Source of the DNA: an uncultured bacterium
Lineage (GTDB): Bacteria > Hydrothermota > Hydrothermia > UBA1063 > CAJXJZ01
NCBI GenBank assembly: GCA_913055745.1
Contig: CAJXJZ010000007.1
Coordinates: 1 to 60,196, forward strand
Reading direction: 5' to 3'
Length of the DNA: 60,196 nucleotides
Positions 16,005 through 24,680 of the stretch are shown piece by piece (within the stretch, counting starts at the first letter, position 1; every line of letters starts with the position of its first letter). The notes beneath the pieces were generated by a model. That model saw nothing but the letters and a program-made list of their open reading frames with translations, was not told the origin of the DNA and searched no databases. A program made the translations under genes and the position numbers.

Positions 16005-16742
16005 ATGCAAAACTATGGGGTGCTTGTATTTGCAGGGTATGACCCATCCGCAGGAGCAGGTATTCTACAAGATGTCCACATTCTTAGAATGGGTGGCATT
16101 TATGCCTTTGGGATAATAACCGCAATGGTCTATGAAAACACATGCAGGGTAAAAAAGGTCTATCCCATGGACATTGATGCGCAGATAGAACTTGCAAAAG
16201 AGGAGGATATAAAATTCAGAATTTTTAAACTGGGCCTTGTGTATTCTAAGGAACAACTCGATTCCATCTTGAGGTTTACATTTAAAATAAAGCCTGAAAA
16301 AATCGTTGTAGACCCCATTTTTCAGGCATCTTCAAAATCTTTGCTAACTCACCTTACACCAGAAGATTATATTGACTTTCTAAGGCAAACAGATTCAATA
16401 CTTATGCCCAATATGGATGAGTTTAAGATGCTTTTTAAAGATAAACCTTTTGAAGATGCGGCTATTCAAAATAAAACAGATATTATTTTAAAGTCATTTA
16501 AAGTTTCATCATCTGAGGTTTTGGATTTACTTATAGAAAAAAATGGGCATATAACACCTTTTAGGCATAAAAAACTAAAAACCTCGGATATTCATGGCAC
16601 AGGATGCACCATAGCATCGTTATTATCCCTTCATCTTTTAACTTATAAAGACATAAAGAAAGCCTATATGTATGCAATCCGGGATTTTGAAAAACTTATA
16701 AAACATACTATAAATGCAGGTTGTCAGAGAATTATTATCTGA
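16005..16742 (+). CDS. thiD: Hydroxymethylpyrimidine/phosphomethylpyrimidine kinase family protein
   Basis: A 245-residue ribokinase-fold enzyme. GYDPSAGAGILQDVHILRMGGIYA (read in two parts, residues 11-34) is the ThiD signature. KIVVDPIFQASS near residue 97, ILMPNMDEFKMLF near 130 and IHGTGCTIAS near 197, with the anion-hole GTGC, complete the active site. ThiD phosphorylates HMP and HMP-P in thiamine synthesis. The protein is shorter than the usual 260-270 residues and shows a missing or shortened lid segment in the second half, so it may act on a related pyrimidine or pyridoxal. No other thiamine genes are nearby. It converges with the methyltransferase gene and overlaps it by 8 nt. Confidence 0.75.
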   Translation: MQNYGVLVFAGYDPSAGAGILQDVHILRMGGIYAFGIITAMVYENTCRVKKVYPMDIDAQIELAKEEDIKFRIFKLGLVYSKEQLDSILRFTFKIKPEKIVVDPIFQASSKSLLTHLTPEDYIDFLRQTDSILMPNMDEFKMLFKDKPFEDAAIQNKTDIILKSFKVSSSEVLDLLIEKNGHITPFRHKKLKTSDIHGTGCTIASLLSLHLLTYKDIKKAYMYAIRDFEKLIKHTINAGCQRIII

Positions 16743-17403
16743 CCTTTTTTGCAATTACAGCCACAAAACCCGCCTTTTTTATATATCCATGAACGGGTTC
16801 TTCAATATCTGTTAGATGAGAAGGTGAAGAAAACAATGTAGAATATATGTCGTAAACCCTAAGTCCTACATGTTGTAACATACTTTCTATCTCAGAAAGC
16901 GTATAAAATTTTGCCACGCTGTAAAACTTGTGCCCTTTTTGTTTTTTCTCTATATAGAGTTTTCCCAATGGCGAATCAGAAAGCACGAGGCCTAAGATTA
17001 AATGACCCTTTTTGTGTAAAATGCGTGCCGCCTCACGAAGGATGTCTATAGGTTTTTTCGCAAAACAGAGTGTGACTATTATAAAAACCGTTTTAAATAC
17101 CTCATCATCAAAAGGAACATCCTCACCTCGCCCTTTTATAGGAACGACCCCATTTTTAATGCTTATCTCTCTTAACTTGAAAGAGGGCTCAAGGGCAAAG
17201 TCAATAGAGAGTGCCCTGGTAAATCTACCGCTTCCAGAGCCTATTTCAATTGAAGGATGCCTATGGTAATGTTCAATACTTTTAAATAACTGAACCTCAT
17301 TCTGAAATACAACTTTCCCTTTTTCATCAAACCATCTATCGTAATCCTCTCCATATGTATCAAATACCAAAATCTCAGGACTTTTCTTTTTCTCTACACT
17401 CAT
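16735..17403 (-). CDS. SAM-dependent class I methyltransferase
   Basis: A methyltransferase of the type 11 (UbiE-like) fold. Motif I is SIEIGSGSGRFTRAL near residues 50-65, the acidic GRGEDVPFDDEVFKTV follows, and ILREAARILHKKGHLILGLV forms the post-motif helix and strand. The frame is open back to 17451, but the ATG at 17403 is preferred. The extra 16 residues (MDLLFCLMKYTFMGYA) are hydrophobic and read out of the Fur gene's coding sequence, and at 17403 the overlap with fur is 29 nt. The substrate is unknown. Linkage to a Fur-family regulator hints at a metal- or stress-related target, though the pairing may be accidental. Confidence 0.75.
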   Translation of the reverse strand: MSVEKKKSPEILVFDTYGEDYDRWFDEKGKVVFQNEVQLFKSIEHYHRHPSIEIGSGSGRFTRALSIDFALEPSFKLREISIKNGVVPIKGRGEDVPFDDEVFKTVFIIVTLCFAKKPIDILREAARILHKKGHLILGLVLSDSPLGKLYIEKKQKGHKFYSVAKFYTLSEIESMLQHVGLRVYDIYSTLFSSPSHLTDIEEPVHGYIKKAGFVAVIAKKVR

Positions 17404-17797
17404 TGCATATCCCATAAAGGTATATTTCATGAGACAAAACAGTAAATCCATACCTGTCTTTTATTCTCTTTGTGAGTTCTTTTAGAAACTCTTCCTCTTT
17501 CTTATCTGTATATTCCATTATTTTTCCACATTTTATACATATAAGATGATGGTGATGAACTCTCTTTCTATCTACATACTCATACCTTACGGTACCATCC
17601 CCAACATTTATCTTATTTACGATGCCATGTTGATAAAAAAGATCAAGTGTTCTGTATATCGTTGCAAGTCCAACCTTTATATTTTTCCTTTTTAAAATAA
17701 AATAGATGTCTTCAGCACTGAGATGTTCGTCTGTACCCTTTAGTACTTCCAATATATGCTGCCTCTTTTTCGTTATTTTAAAATTCTTTTTTCGCAT
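17375..17797 (-). CDS. Fur family metal-responsive transcriptional regulator
   Basis: A 140-residue winged-helix repressor. The DNA-binding part (residues 1-80) shows TKKRQHILEVLKGTDEHLSAEDIYFIL and GLATIYRTLDLFYQHGIV. The dimerisation domain has the metal site HHHHLICIKCGKIMEY (about 86-101) and a second Cys pair, YGICNEC, near the C-terminus, giving the structural CxxC...CxxC zinc site. The sequence does not distinguish Fur, Zur or PerR. It lies between a DUF2007 gene (13-nt gap) and a methyltransferase gene. Confidence 0.9.
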   Translation of the reverse strand: MRKKNFKITKKRQHILEVLKGTDEHLSAEDIYFILKRKNIKVGLATIYRTLDLFYQHGIVNKINVGDGTVRYEYVDRKRVHHHHLICIKCGKIMEYTDKKEEEFLKELTKRIKDRYGFTVLSHEIYLYGICNECREKEKS

Positions 17798-17810
17798 TCT
17801 GCACTTCCTT

Positions 17811-18038
17811 CTAATCTAAATCAGAGTTTTTATATTTGCTTTCAACCAACCCTCTCGCTTCATCATATCTATCCAGAGGGACAAGAACCTTCACCTTTCC
17901 AAGTCCATCTACTGTAAAGCCATATATCTTACCCACTGCCTCATACTCCAAAAAAGATGGAATACCCTCTGTATCTAAAAGACCCTTTATAATCTGCGCC
18001 TCTATCCTATCTCCCTCAAAAAGAACCTTCCAATCCAT
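17811..18038 (-). CDS. DUF2007-type small protein
   Basis: A 75-residue protein, WKVLFEGDRIEAQIIKGLLDTEGIPSFLEY... ending in VLVPLDRYDEARGLVES, the pattern of the DUF2007 / 'putative signal transducing protein' family: a ferredoxin-like fold with a helix whose first line reads as a ligand-binding regulatory module. The ATG at 18038 overlaps the TGA of yggS. Function in this family is not established. Confidence 0.8.
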   Translation of the reverse strand: MDWKVLFEGDRIEAQIIKGLLDTEGIPSFLEYEAVGKIYGFTVDGLGKVKVLVPLDRYDEARGLVESKYKNSDLD

Positions 18039-18718
18039 CAGTATGTCCTTTCACCAAATATCCCCCTACCAATACGGAGCATGGTACTACCTTCAAGTAT
18101 CGCATATTCAAAGTCTTCAGTCATACCCATGGAAAGAATAGGGAACCTCCTGTCAAATTTAACCTCTGCCTTATCCCTTATCTCCCTGAGTAAAGAAAAT
18201 GCCCTTTTGGACCCTTTTTCACTTACAGGATACGGTCCTACTGTCATAAACCCTAAAAGGTTCAGATGCTCAAGGGATAGGACATATTCTACAAGGTCAA
18301 ATACCTCATCAGGTTTTGCGCCATGCTTTTGAGGCTCCATAGATGTATTAACCTCCACAAGTACATCAATATTGTCTTTGGCCCTCTTTGAAATCTCATA
18401 GGCAAGTTGTTCACTGTCAACAGATTGAATCATGTCAAACATCCTAACTGCATATTTCACCTTATTTTTTTGAAGATGACCTATAAGATGCCATTTTACA
18501 TCTTTTAAATGAGCAAGATTGGGGATCTTTTCCCGAGCCTCTTGAACCCTGTTTTCACCAAAATTGCGAAAGCCCCATTTATATGCCTCTTCTATCCTAT
18601 CTGTGCTTACTGTTTTAGTAACTGCTACAACCTGTATCTCACTTATATCCCTTTCTGCCTTATCACAGGCTTTCTTTATTCTATCATAAAGATTCTTTAT
18701 CCTCTGCTCCATATTCAT
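18038..18718 (-). CDS. YggS/PLPBP family pyridoxal phosphate homeostasis protein
   Basis: A 226-residue single-domain PLP-binding TIM barrel. VVAVTKTVSTDRIEEAYKWGFRNFGENRVQEA (residues about 28-60, in two stretches) holds the PLP lysine (VTK) and the NFGENRVQE signature. WHLIGHLQKNKVKY, VEVNTSMEPQKHG, LLGFMTVGPY and LSMGMTEDFEYAILEGSTMLRIGRGIFG are the remaining family blocks. YggS buffers free PLP and affects amino-acid and cofactor balance; it has no known catalytic activity. The start at 18718 has AAGGAG seven bases upstream, inside the preceding gene (35-nt overlap). Confidence 0.93.
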   Translation of the reverse strand: MNMEQRIKNLYDRIKKACDKAERDISEIQVVAVTKTVSTDRIEEAYKWGFRNFGENRVQEAREKIPNLAHLKDVKWHLIGHLQKNKVKYAVRMFDMIQSVDSEQLAYEISKRAKDNIDVLVEVNTSMEPQKHGAKPDEVFDLVEYVLSLEHLNLLGFMTVGPYPVSEKGSKRAFSLLREIRDKAEVKFDRRFPILSMGMTEDFEYAILEGSTMLRIGRGIFGERTY

Positions 18719-19115
18719 CTAATAACTCCTTAAGAACCTTTATAACCTTTCTTTTATCTTCAGGGTCAACGAGCAAAAACTCCCCCCTAAGGTTTTCTAA
18801 AAATGTACGCTTTTTATATGGGCTAAGAAGAATACCGTTTTCATATTCCCTTATACTTCTAAACTCGCTCCATTTCCTCTTCTTTTTATAAAAGGGCCTT
18901 TTAATAAATATGCCTTCAGGTGATGCGAGGTATTCGGTCTTAACATAAAAAGGATATAGAGCAAGAAGGAGAACCATTGTACCAAAAATCGTCCAGAACA
19001 CCCCGCCCGCAAAATAAAGCAAAACCATAGAAAATAACAGTGCTAATATAAAAAGGTAGAACTTACCCTTGTCTTTACGGGCAGGGTGAACGCTCCATAT
19101 AATCTCTTTCTCCAT
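18684..19115 (-). CDS. Two-TM protein with PH-like domain
   Basis: A 143-residue protein with two adjacent membrane helices (FYLFILALLFSMVLLYFAGG at about 19-38 and WTIFGTMVLLLALYPFYV at about 41-58). A soluble part follows, in which YLASPEGIFIKRPFYKKKRKWSEFRSI and EFLLVDPEDKRKVIKVLKELLDEY fit a bacterial PH-like fold. It sits 4 nt after the dehydrogenase gene and overlaps yggS, so it belongs to the 20211-16735 operon. Function unknown. Confidence 0.65.
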   Translation of the reverse strand: MEKEIIWSVHPARKDKGKFYLFILALLFSMVLLYFAGGVFWTIFGTMVLLLALYPFYVKTEYLASPEGIFIKRPFYKKKRKWSEFRSIREYENGILLSPYKKRTFLENLRGEFLLVDPEDKRKVIKVLKELLDEYGAEDKESL

Positions 19116-19119
19116 TAAT

Positions 19120-20211
19120 CTATTTTACTTTTGTAGGTGGTTCTATGCCAAACTCTTCACCGATTTTTGCAAGGTCCTCATATACCTTTATGTAAAGTGG
19201 CACAGTATCTTGATTCTCTTCTTCCTTTTCAAACTCCTTCTCACCATGGATATAGATCCTATCCTTGCCTTCTCTTTTTGGTGCATTCTTTACCATTTGT
19301 ATAAGGCCATCCATCCCATCTTTGAGTTCTTCCTCTGAAACAAAGGTATCAGGCCTTATTGCTCCTACAAAATGGCACACATTTGGAGGAGCATTTTTCT
19401 TACCATAGACATTCAGCCCAAATGCACCACCTGAGAATACGCCACTTAGAATGTCCACCAACATCGCAAGTCCATATCCTTTATGCCCGCCTGTCTCTTC
19501 TTCACCACCACCTAAGGGCAAAAGGCCTCCACCCTTTCTCTGTTTTAGATTTTCAAGTACATGGGCTGCATTATCAGTGGGAGCACCGTTTTCATCTGTT
19601 GCCCATGAAAGTGGAATCTTTTTACCCATTCTGTTGTAAACTTCTAATTTTCCACGAGGCACTGTACTTGTTGCCATATCAAGAACAAATGGCCGCTCTT
19701 TGTTAGCAGGCACGGCAAAACTTATGGGATTTGTTCCCAGGGCAGCATCCTTCCCAAAGGTAGGCACAACTAAAGGTGCTGCATTTGTTACAGAAAAGCC
19801 TATCAGACCTGCCTCAAGAGCCATCAGGGAATAATAACCTGCAATCCCATAGTGGTTGGAGTTTCTTATAGCAGCAAAGCACATATAGTTTTCTTTTGCC
19901 TTTTCAATGCACTTTTTCATAGTATTATAGGTAACGACCATTCCAAGACCTGCATCGCCATCAACGAGCATTGAAACAGGTGTCTCCTTTACTATCTTTA
20001 TATTGGGATGAGGGTTCATAAGCCCGTCTTTTAAACCATTTACATATCTTCTGAGCCTTGCTACACCATGGGATTCAACACCTCTTCTATCGGCTCTTAT
20101 GAGAACATCTGCAACTATCCTGGCATCATCTTCTGGTACATCAAGTTTTTTCATTACATCCACTACAAACCTTTCAAGGTCCTTTATGGTGGTTCTAATA
20201 TAGTCAGCCAT
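19120..20211 (-). CDS. Malate/L-lactate dehydrogenase family (MdhY/Ldh2) oxidoreductase
   Basis: A 363-residue NAD(P)-dependent 2-hydroxyacid dehydrogenase of the ureidoglycolate/malate/sulfolactate type, unrelated to classical LDH/MDH. Family blocks: RADRRGVESHGVARLRRYV (about 48-66) with the substrate His, IRNSNHYGIAGYYSLMALE (about 115-133), GTNPISFAVPA (about 158-168), FVLDMATSTVPRGKLEVYNR (about 174-193) and GGHKGYGLAMLVDILSGV (about 240-257). Start: AAAGGAGG 6-7 nt before the ATG at 20211. A promoter overlaps the end of the tricorn gene upstream. The exact hydroxyacid cannot be told from sequence. Confidence 0.9.
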   Translation of the reverse strand: MADYIRTTIKDLERFVVDVMKKLDVPEDDARIVADVLIRADRRGVESHGVARLRRYVNGLKDGLMNPHPNIKIVKETPVSMLVDGDAGLGMVVTYNTMKKCIEKAKENYMCFAAIRNSNHYGIAGYYSLMALEAGLIGFSVTNAAPLVVPTFGKDAALGTNPISFAVPANKERPFVLDMATSTVPRGKLEVYNRMGKKIPLSWATDENGAPTDNAAHVLENLKQRKGGGLLPLGGGEEETGGHKGYGLAMLVDILSGVFSGGAFGLNVYGKKNAPPNVCHFVGAIRPDTFVSEEELKDGMDGLIQMVKNAPKREGKDRIYIHGEKEFEKEEENQDTVPLYIKVYEDLAKIGEEFGIEPPTKVK

Positions 20212-20231
20212 AAAAACCTCCTTTTTGTAAA

Positions 20232-20260
20232 ATTTTATAACTCTAAGGGCGTTCTGTCAA
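20232..20260 (-). promoter_or_regulatory. Promoter of the MdhY-yggS-fur operon
   Basis: Minus strand: TTGACA (20260-20255), 17-nt spacer, TAAAAT (20237-20232), followed by AAAGGAGG and the ATG at 20211. The -35 overlaps the stop region of the tricorn-like gene. Confidence 0.7.
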
Positions 20261-23200
20261 TGTGCGTCTTTTATCACCTTTATTGCCATTTTAAGTTGTG
20301 GGTCGCCTGTTACATTGTCATAAATAGGTGGATTTTCTACATAAATATCTGGCATGACAGGTCCAAGTTCAAGACTCTTACCGTTTAGAGTGTACCAACC
20401 CTCTTCTGGCACTCTGAATATTGTTTTAGCATCAAATAGGCTTTTATTCTCCGTCCCTATAACAGCACCAAATGTTGGAGTACCAACAATCTTACCCAAT
20501 TTAAGTGCCTTAAAACCAGCAGGAAATATCTCGGCATCCGAATAACATTGGTTGTTTATAAGAAGTACAACGGGCTTGTCCCATGAAAATAATGAACTGT
20601 ACTCTTTTTCATTCTCACCCCTCTCAACAGAATAAAGATAATGGGTCCTTCTCAAAAAATTCAGGATTATATCGTGTGTGGAGCCTCCTCCATTATACCT
20701 TATATCAAGAACAAGACCCTTTTTATGTCGTTGTTTGTAAAGAGACTTCATAAAATTATTAACGCTTTTAAGGTCCATGCTCCTTATGTGTACATAAGCC
20801 AGTGTTCCACCGGACATACTGTCCACAAAATCCCTGTTGGCTCTAACCCATTCATGGTAAAGAAGGTCTCTTATTCTATAGTAGGATACAGGCTCAATGC
20901 GGGTGGTATATTCCTTTTTACCCCTTTTGTATGTTATCTTTATCTTTTTACCTTGAGTAAATAAAAGGGCGCGGTATATATTCGCCGTATCTAAGGAGGT
21001 AGAACCTATTTTTATTATCTCATCACCCTTCTTTAAACCTGCAATATATAGGGGTGAGTTGTATATAACCCTTTTTATTAAAAACCCATCTTTTTCCCTT
21101 TTGTACGCTCCGCCCAAAAGTCCTGCCTTTTCACTAAATCCTGAATACCTGCTCCATATTCCAAGGTGGGAAGCGTTTAATTCTCCAAGCATATAGGAAA
21201 CAACGGCATAAAATTCCTGGTCATTGTATAGCCTCTTTGCATAAGGCATGTATTTTTCAAGCATCTTCTTCCAGTTAACACCATGGAAGTTTGGATCATA
21301 GAAACCGTCATTCAAAAGCCACCAGAGTTCAAGCATCTGTGAACGCCTATAATCCTCGTTATTTATAAGTATGGTCTCTTTGAAAGGGAGAATATTGTCT
21401 TTACCAGAAAGCAATACCCTGTGAATCTTACCTTTACCTGTGAGGTAAAATATACTTTTGCCTGATGGGTCAAAATAAAACATTTTTGGTGATGCTCCAT
21501 GCGTAAGGTCCCCTGCACCTTCTCCTCCAATATCAACCTTCCATATATCATCTTTACCTAAGTCCTCTGCCTCTACCGCAAAAAGAAGACCCCATCTATC
21601 CTGTGTAAAATAATTATAATCCCCGTGAAACCTGTAAACAGTCCTTATTCTATCTTCAATGCCATCAAAATCTATCTTCACCTCGCCCGGTGATTTTAAA
21701 CTATCCTTAAGTGATTTATAATACTCTGCATCCTTGCCTGCATCCTCTTTTCTCAACACTACATATTTGATATAAAGGTCACCTTTATCATCTCTTGAGG
21801 CAAAACTTATCCTCCTTCCATCATAAGACCACATAGGCTTATAGTCATCATTGGGATGATTGGTAATATTTATAGGCCTTTTCTCACCGTTTAAAGGGAC
21901 AACATAAACATCCTCCCGCCATCCCAGTGCTGTTCTTGAAAAGGCGATCCACTTTGAATCCCATGACCATGAAACCCATAACACATCGTTAAAGTCTGCC
22001 AACTTCCTTTTATCTGTGCCATCAGACCGCATAACATAAAGCGTGCCCTCTCCCTTTTTAAATGCTATCCACTTTCCATCCTTTGAGTATATAGGGTTTT
22101 TCTCTGTAATAGGTGAGGAGGCAAGAGGAATCCATTCAAACTCTGTTGCATCTGCGAAAAGACTATCGTCTTTTGGTTTTATTGCGTAGATATTCCAGTT
22201 TCCATCCTTTAAACTTGTAAAAACGAGTTCCTCCTTTACAGGATTCCATGAGAGGTCTTTTTCTGGCTCTGGTGTGAATGTAATACGTTTTACATTTTGA
22301 GGAGTTCCATCATCCTTTAGTTTCATTACATAAATATCCCCAAAAAGGACAAATGCGAGTTCCTTGCCCGTAGGTGATAACAACATCTCTGTTGCATCCT
22401 TTGTCAGCGTTTTATAGTAAGGATTTCCGCTCTTTTTATCTTCTGATACATGGATATTGAGGGTATCTAATGTATTGTCTACAACATTGTAGCGATAAAT
22501 CCTCCCCATCACAGTAAAAACAATTGTTTTCCCATCCCTTGACATAAATGGGTCAAAGACCTCGTCGTTAAAGAAAGTAATCTGCTCTCTTTCTGTCCCA
22601 TCAGGGTTCATCCTGTACAGGTTATTAACATTGTCTTTATTGTCATTTGAGATAAAATAGACCTTCCCATCATAAGGCGAATACATAGGAAATGCATCCC
22701 TTCCAGAAAAGGTGGTAATCTTGTGCATACTGCTTTCATCACTCTGCATAATCCATATATCTCTATTGGCTGGACCTCTGTATTTTCTCCGCCACGAGGG
22801 AGTATATCCCCGCTCGAAGAATACTGTATCTTGTTTGCCAAATGAAAGTGCATTTACTTCAAAATCCCATACCTTCTCTGGAAAGCCACCATTTTCACTT
22901 ACCCTATAAACAGCACCTCTAAACTCCGTGCGTGATGCAGAAAAGTACACATATCCATCCCTTATACCGAGTATCTTTTCATAACCTGGATGATAGGTAA
23001 GCCTCTTTGGGTCCCCTTTCCCATCTACGGAGATACGAAAGATATCCATGTTTCCATACCTATTGGAGGAGAAAAACACATACTTCCCATCCTCTGACCA
23101 GAAAACAGGTCCTCTGTCGTATCCCTTTGAATCTGTGAGTCTTCTTGCATACCCATCATTATCCCCCTCAAAAACCCAAATATCGCCCATGTATGCAAAG

Positions 23201-23286
23201 GCTATCTTAGAGCCTGTAGGGGACACAGAGGGCGTAAAATAGAATGCAGAGAATACCGTGCTAACAGCCAGGAGTATCAAAATCAT
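20257..23286 (-). CDS. Exported tricorn-like protease (S41 family)
   Basis: A 1009-residue protease with an N-terminal signal peptide (MILILLAVSTVFSAFYF), so it should act outside the cytoplasm. Residues 20-560 are TolB/WD40-like beta-propeller repeats (SPTGSKIAFAYMGDIWVF, SEDGKYVFFSSNRYGNMDIF, SKDGKWIAFKKGEGTLYVM, SYDGRRISFASRDDKGDLYI). A helical C1 region follows, then a PDZ domain near 770-830 (LYIAGLKKGDEIIKIGS) and a tail-specific-protease S41 core. The catalytic set of tricorn can be placed: His in LGELNASHLGIW, Ser-Asp in NNQCYSDAEIFPAGF and the anion-hole Gly in GTPTFGAVIGT. It shares this layout with the protein at 40973-44122, which lacks a signal peptide. Confidence 0.88.
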   Translation of the reverse strand: MILILLAVSTVFSAFYFTPSVSPTGSKIAFAYMGDIWVFEGDNDGYARRLTDSKGYDRGPVFWSEDGKYVFFSSNRYGNMDIFRISVDGKGDPKRLTYHPGYEKILGIRDGYVYFSASRTEFRGAVYRVSENGGFPEKVWDFEVNALSFGKQDTVFFERGYTPSWRRKYRGPANRDIWIMQSDESSMHKITTFSGRDAFPMYSPYDGKVYFISNDNKDNVNNLYRMNPDGTEREQITFFNDEVFDPFMSRDGKTIVFTVMGRIYRYNVVDNTLDTLNIHVSEDKKSGNPYYKTLTKDATEMLLSPTGKELAFVLFGDIYVMKLKDDGTPQNVKRITFTPEPEKDLSWNPVKEELVFTSLKDGNWNIYAIKPKDDSLFADATEFEWIPLASSPITEKNPIYSKDGKWIAFKKGEGTLYVMRSDGTDKRKLADFNDVLWVSWSWDSKWIAFSRTALGWREDVYVVPLNGEKRPINITNHPNDDYKPMWSYDGRRISFASRDDKGDLYIKYVVLRKEDAGKDAEYYKSLKDSLKSPGEVKIDFDGIEDRIRTVYRFHGDYNYFTQDRWGLLFAVEAEDLGKDDIWKVDIGGEGAGDLTHGASPKMFYFDPSGKSIFYLTGKGKIHRVLLSGKDNILPFKETILINNEDYRRSQMLELWWLLNDGFYDPNFHGVNWKKMLEKYMPYAKRLYNDQEFYAVVSYMLGELNASHLGIWSRYSGFSEKAGLLGGAYKREKDGFLIKRVIYNSPLYIAGLKKGDEIIKIGSTSLDTANIYRALLFTQGKKIKITYKRGKKEYTTRIEPVSYYRIRDLLYHEWVRANRDFVDSMSGGTLAYVHIRSMDLKSVNNFMKSLYKQRHKKGLVLDIRYNGGGSTHDIILNFLRRTHYLYSVERGENEKEYSSLFSWDKPVVLLINNQCYSDAEIFPAGFKALKLGKIVGTPTFGAVIGTENKSLFDAKTIFRVPEEGWYTLNGKSLELGPVMPDIYVENPPIYDNVTGDPQLKMAIKVIKDAH

Positions 23287-23338
23287 GAAAAGCCTCCATT
23301 TTGTTATTATTATAAAGTTTTATATACGGAAAACATCT

Positions 23339-23366
23339 TTGTAATTCCCATCATTCGCATTAAAAT
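23339..23366 (+). promoter_or_regulatory. Leaderless promoter of the envelope redox cassette
   Basis: TTGTAA (23339-23344), 16-nt spacer, TAAAAT (23361-23366), 7 nt, then ATG at 23374. Confidence 0.65.
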
Positions 23367-23373
23367 AACTACG

Positions 23374-24084
23374 ATGAAGTGGATTTTGCCCATCGCCTTC
23401 ATAATCCTTTCTTGCTCAAGGGTTCCACCAGTGCCAAGGACAGATGTTGAAAAAAAGATTATACCTGTTTTTGAGGTCTTTGGATATGCAAGGTGCTCAA
23501 ACTGCCCATTGGTGGAGCATGCCACAGACTCACTAAAAGCGTTATACAAAGACAGTGTTTCAATACTTGAATACCACCTTCGCCTTCTTGGTGATACGCT
23601 AAGTCCAGAGGAGATCAATACAAAAACAGAACTCTACAACATACAAAATACTGCACCCTGCACGATAATTCAGGGAACGCGTCGAATAGATGGAGCAGAA
23701 GATAGCGAAGAGACCCAGTTGGAGAGTTTTAAGAGTTATTATAATGCTTTACGCGCGCAGAAAGATTCTGTAGGCCTTTACATCACCACAGATACCATGA
23801 ATGATACCATTATTATAACCCTTGATGCAGATTCTATTATGAATATTGACACATTAAAGGATGTAATATTTTTAAGCATAACAGAGGACTCAGTGTTTTT
23901 TCAATTAAGTGGTGCTGAAGATTCCATTTACAATAATGTGGTAAGGGAGATGAAATTATTGCCTTCTACCCTTCCACAGACACTGTCTTTTAGTAAGGAA
24001 TATCTCAGGCAGAAACATTTAATTATGATGCTTCAGGACACTGTAAATAAAAATATTATAAGTGTAGCACAAAGGAGGTTTTAA
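23374..24084 (+). CDS. Thioredoxin-fold lipoprotein with CSNC motif (Omp28-like)
   Basis: A 236-residue lipoprotein: MKWILPIAFIILSC gives a lipobox. The next block, VFEVFGYARCSNCPLVEHATDSLKALY (about residues 31-57, in parts), is a thioredoxin-like strand-CxxC-helix in which the redox pair is CSNC followed by Pro. Later blocks VSILEYHLRLLGDTLSPEEI and NTAPCTIIQGTRRIDGAED follow the order of Omp28-type thioredoxin-like proteins, with the cis-Pro position near AP in NTAPC. The rest is a beta-rich domain of unknown function. It leads a four-gene plus-strand operon with a CTD-bearing protein, a TlpA-like protein and a predicted barrel. The message should be leaderless. Confidence 0.65.
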   Translation: MKWILPIAFIILSCSRVPPVPRTDVEKKIIPVFEVFGYARCSNCPLVEHATDSLKALYKDSVSILEYHLRLLGDTLSPEEINTKTELYNIQNTAPCTIIQGTRRIDGAEDSEETQLESFKSYYNALRAQKDSVGLYITTDTMNDTIIITLDADSIMNIDTLKDVIFLSITEDSVFFQLSGAEDSIYNNVVREMKLLPSTLPQTLSFSKEYLRQKHLIMMLQDTVNKNIISVAQRRF

Positions 24085-24085
24085 C

Positions 24086-24679
24086 ATGATGGTTTTGAGT
24101 CTAATAATAGGTTTTGTTTTCACACCACTGGATAGCACCCATGTGTACATAGAAGCAAATGGTTATGCATCGCTTCGGTTTGAATTACAAAATAACGCAT
24201 TTATGAACGCCACTTACAATCTTGTTATTAAAAGGCTAAGTGCACCTTCTGACCTATCATTTGATATGTGTTTCAATGGTTCGTGTCATGCAGGTGACTC
24301 AAGTGCAATAAATGTGGAGGCAGGTGCATCCGATACCATAACGCTGGATATTATAGGGGGGAATAACACAGGTCCTTTGGATATCTTCTATCTTGTCTAT
24401 GACCAAAATGCCCAAAATGATAGAGACTCTGTAGAAATTACAGGGGGAGTTCCTGTTCTTGAAAAAAGACAAAAAGAGGATATCTACAGCATAGGGGACT
24501 ACATCTATGGAGATGGGCTATTAAGTGCACGGGTGCTTACAAAAGACGGTAGGCTTTTGGGAACATTATACCCTAAGAATAACCGCATTTATACAGGTGG
24601 TTTGAGGCATGGTGTATACTTTTTGATTATAAAAACAACACACGGCAAAAAGGCAATAAAGATTTACAGGAGGCACTAA
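24086..24679 (+). CDS. Secreted protein with type-IX-like C-terminal sorting tail
   Basis: A 197-residue protein with a hydrophobic start (MMVLSLIIGFVF), a beta-sandwich-like middle (VYIEANGYASLRFELQNNAFMN; CFNGSCHAG with two cysteines that could be disulfide-bonded by the neighbouring thioredoxin-fold proteins), and a terminal 70-residue segment. That segment ends LRHGVYFLIIKTTHGKKAIKIYRRH, closely resembling the Por/T9SS type A sorting domains (G-V/I-Y-F-hydrophobic ... K-hydrophobic). AAAGGAGG precedes the start by 7 nt. It is one base past the stop of the previous gene. The passenger function is unknown; the pattern suggests a surface-delivered substrate of this operon. Confidence 0.6.
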   Translation: MMVLSLIIGFVFTPLDSTHVYIEANGYASLRFELQNNAFMNATYNLVIKRLSAPSDLSFDMCFNGSCHAGDSSAINVEAGASDTITLDIIGGNNTGPLDIFYLVYDQNAQNDRDSVEITGGVPVLEKRQKEDIYSIGDYIYGDGLLSARVLTKDGRLLGTLYPKNNRIYTGGLRHGVYFLIIKTTHGKKAIKIYRRH

Positions 24680-24680
24680 T

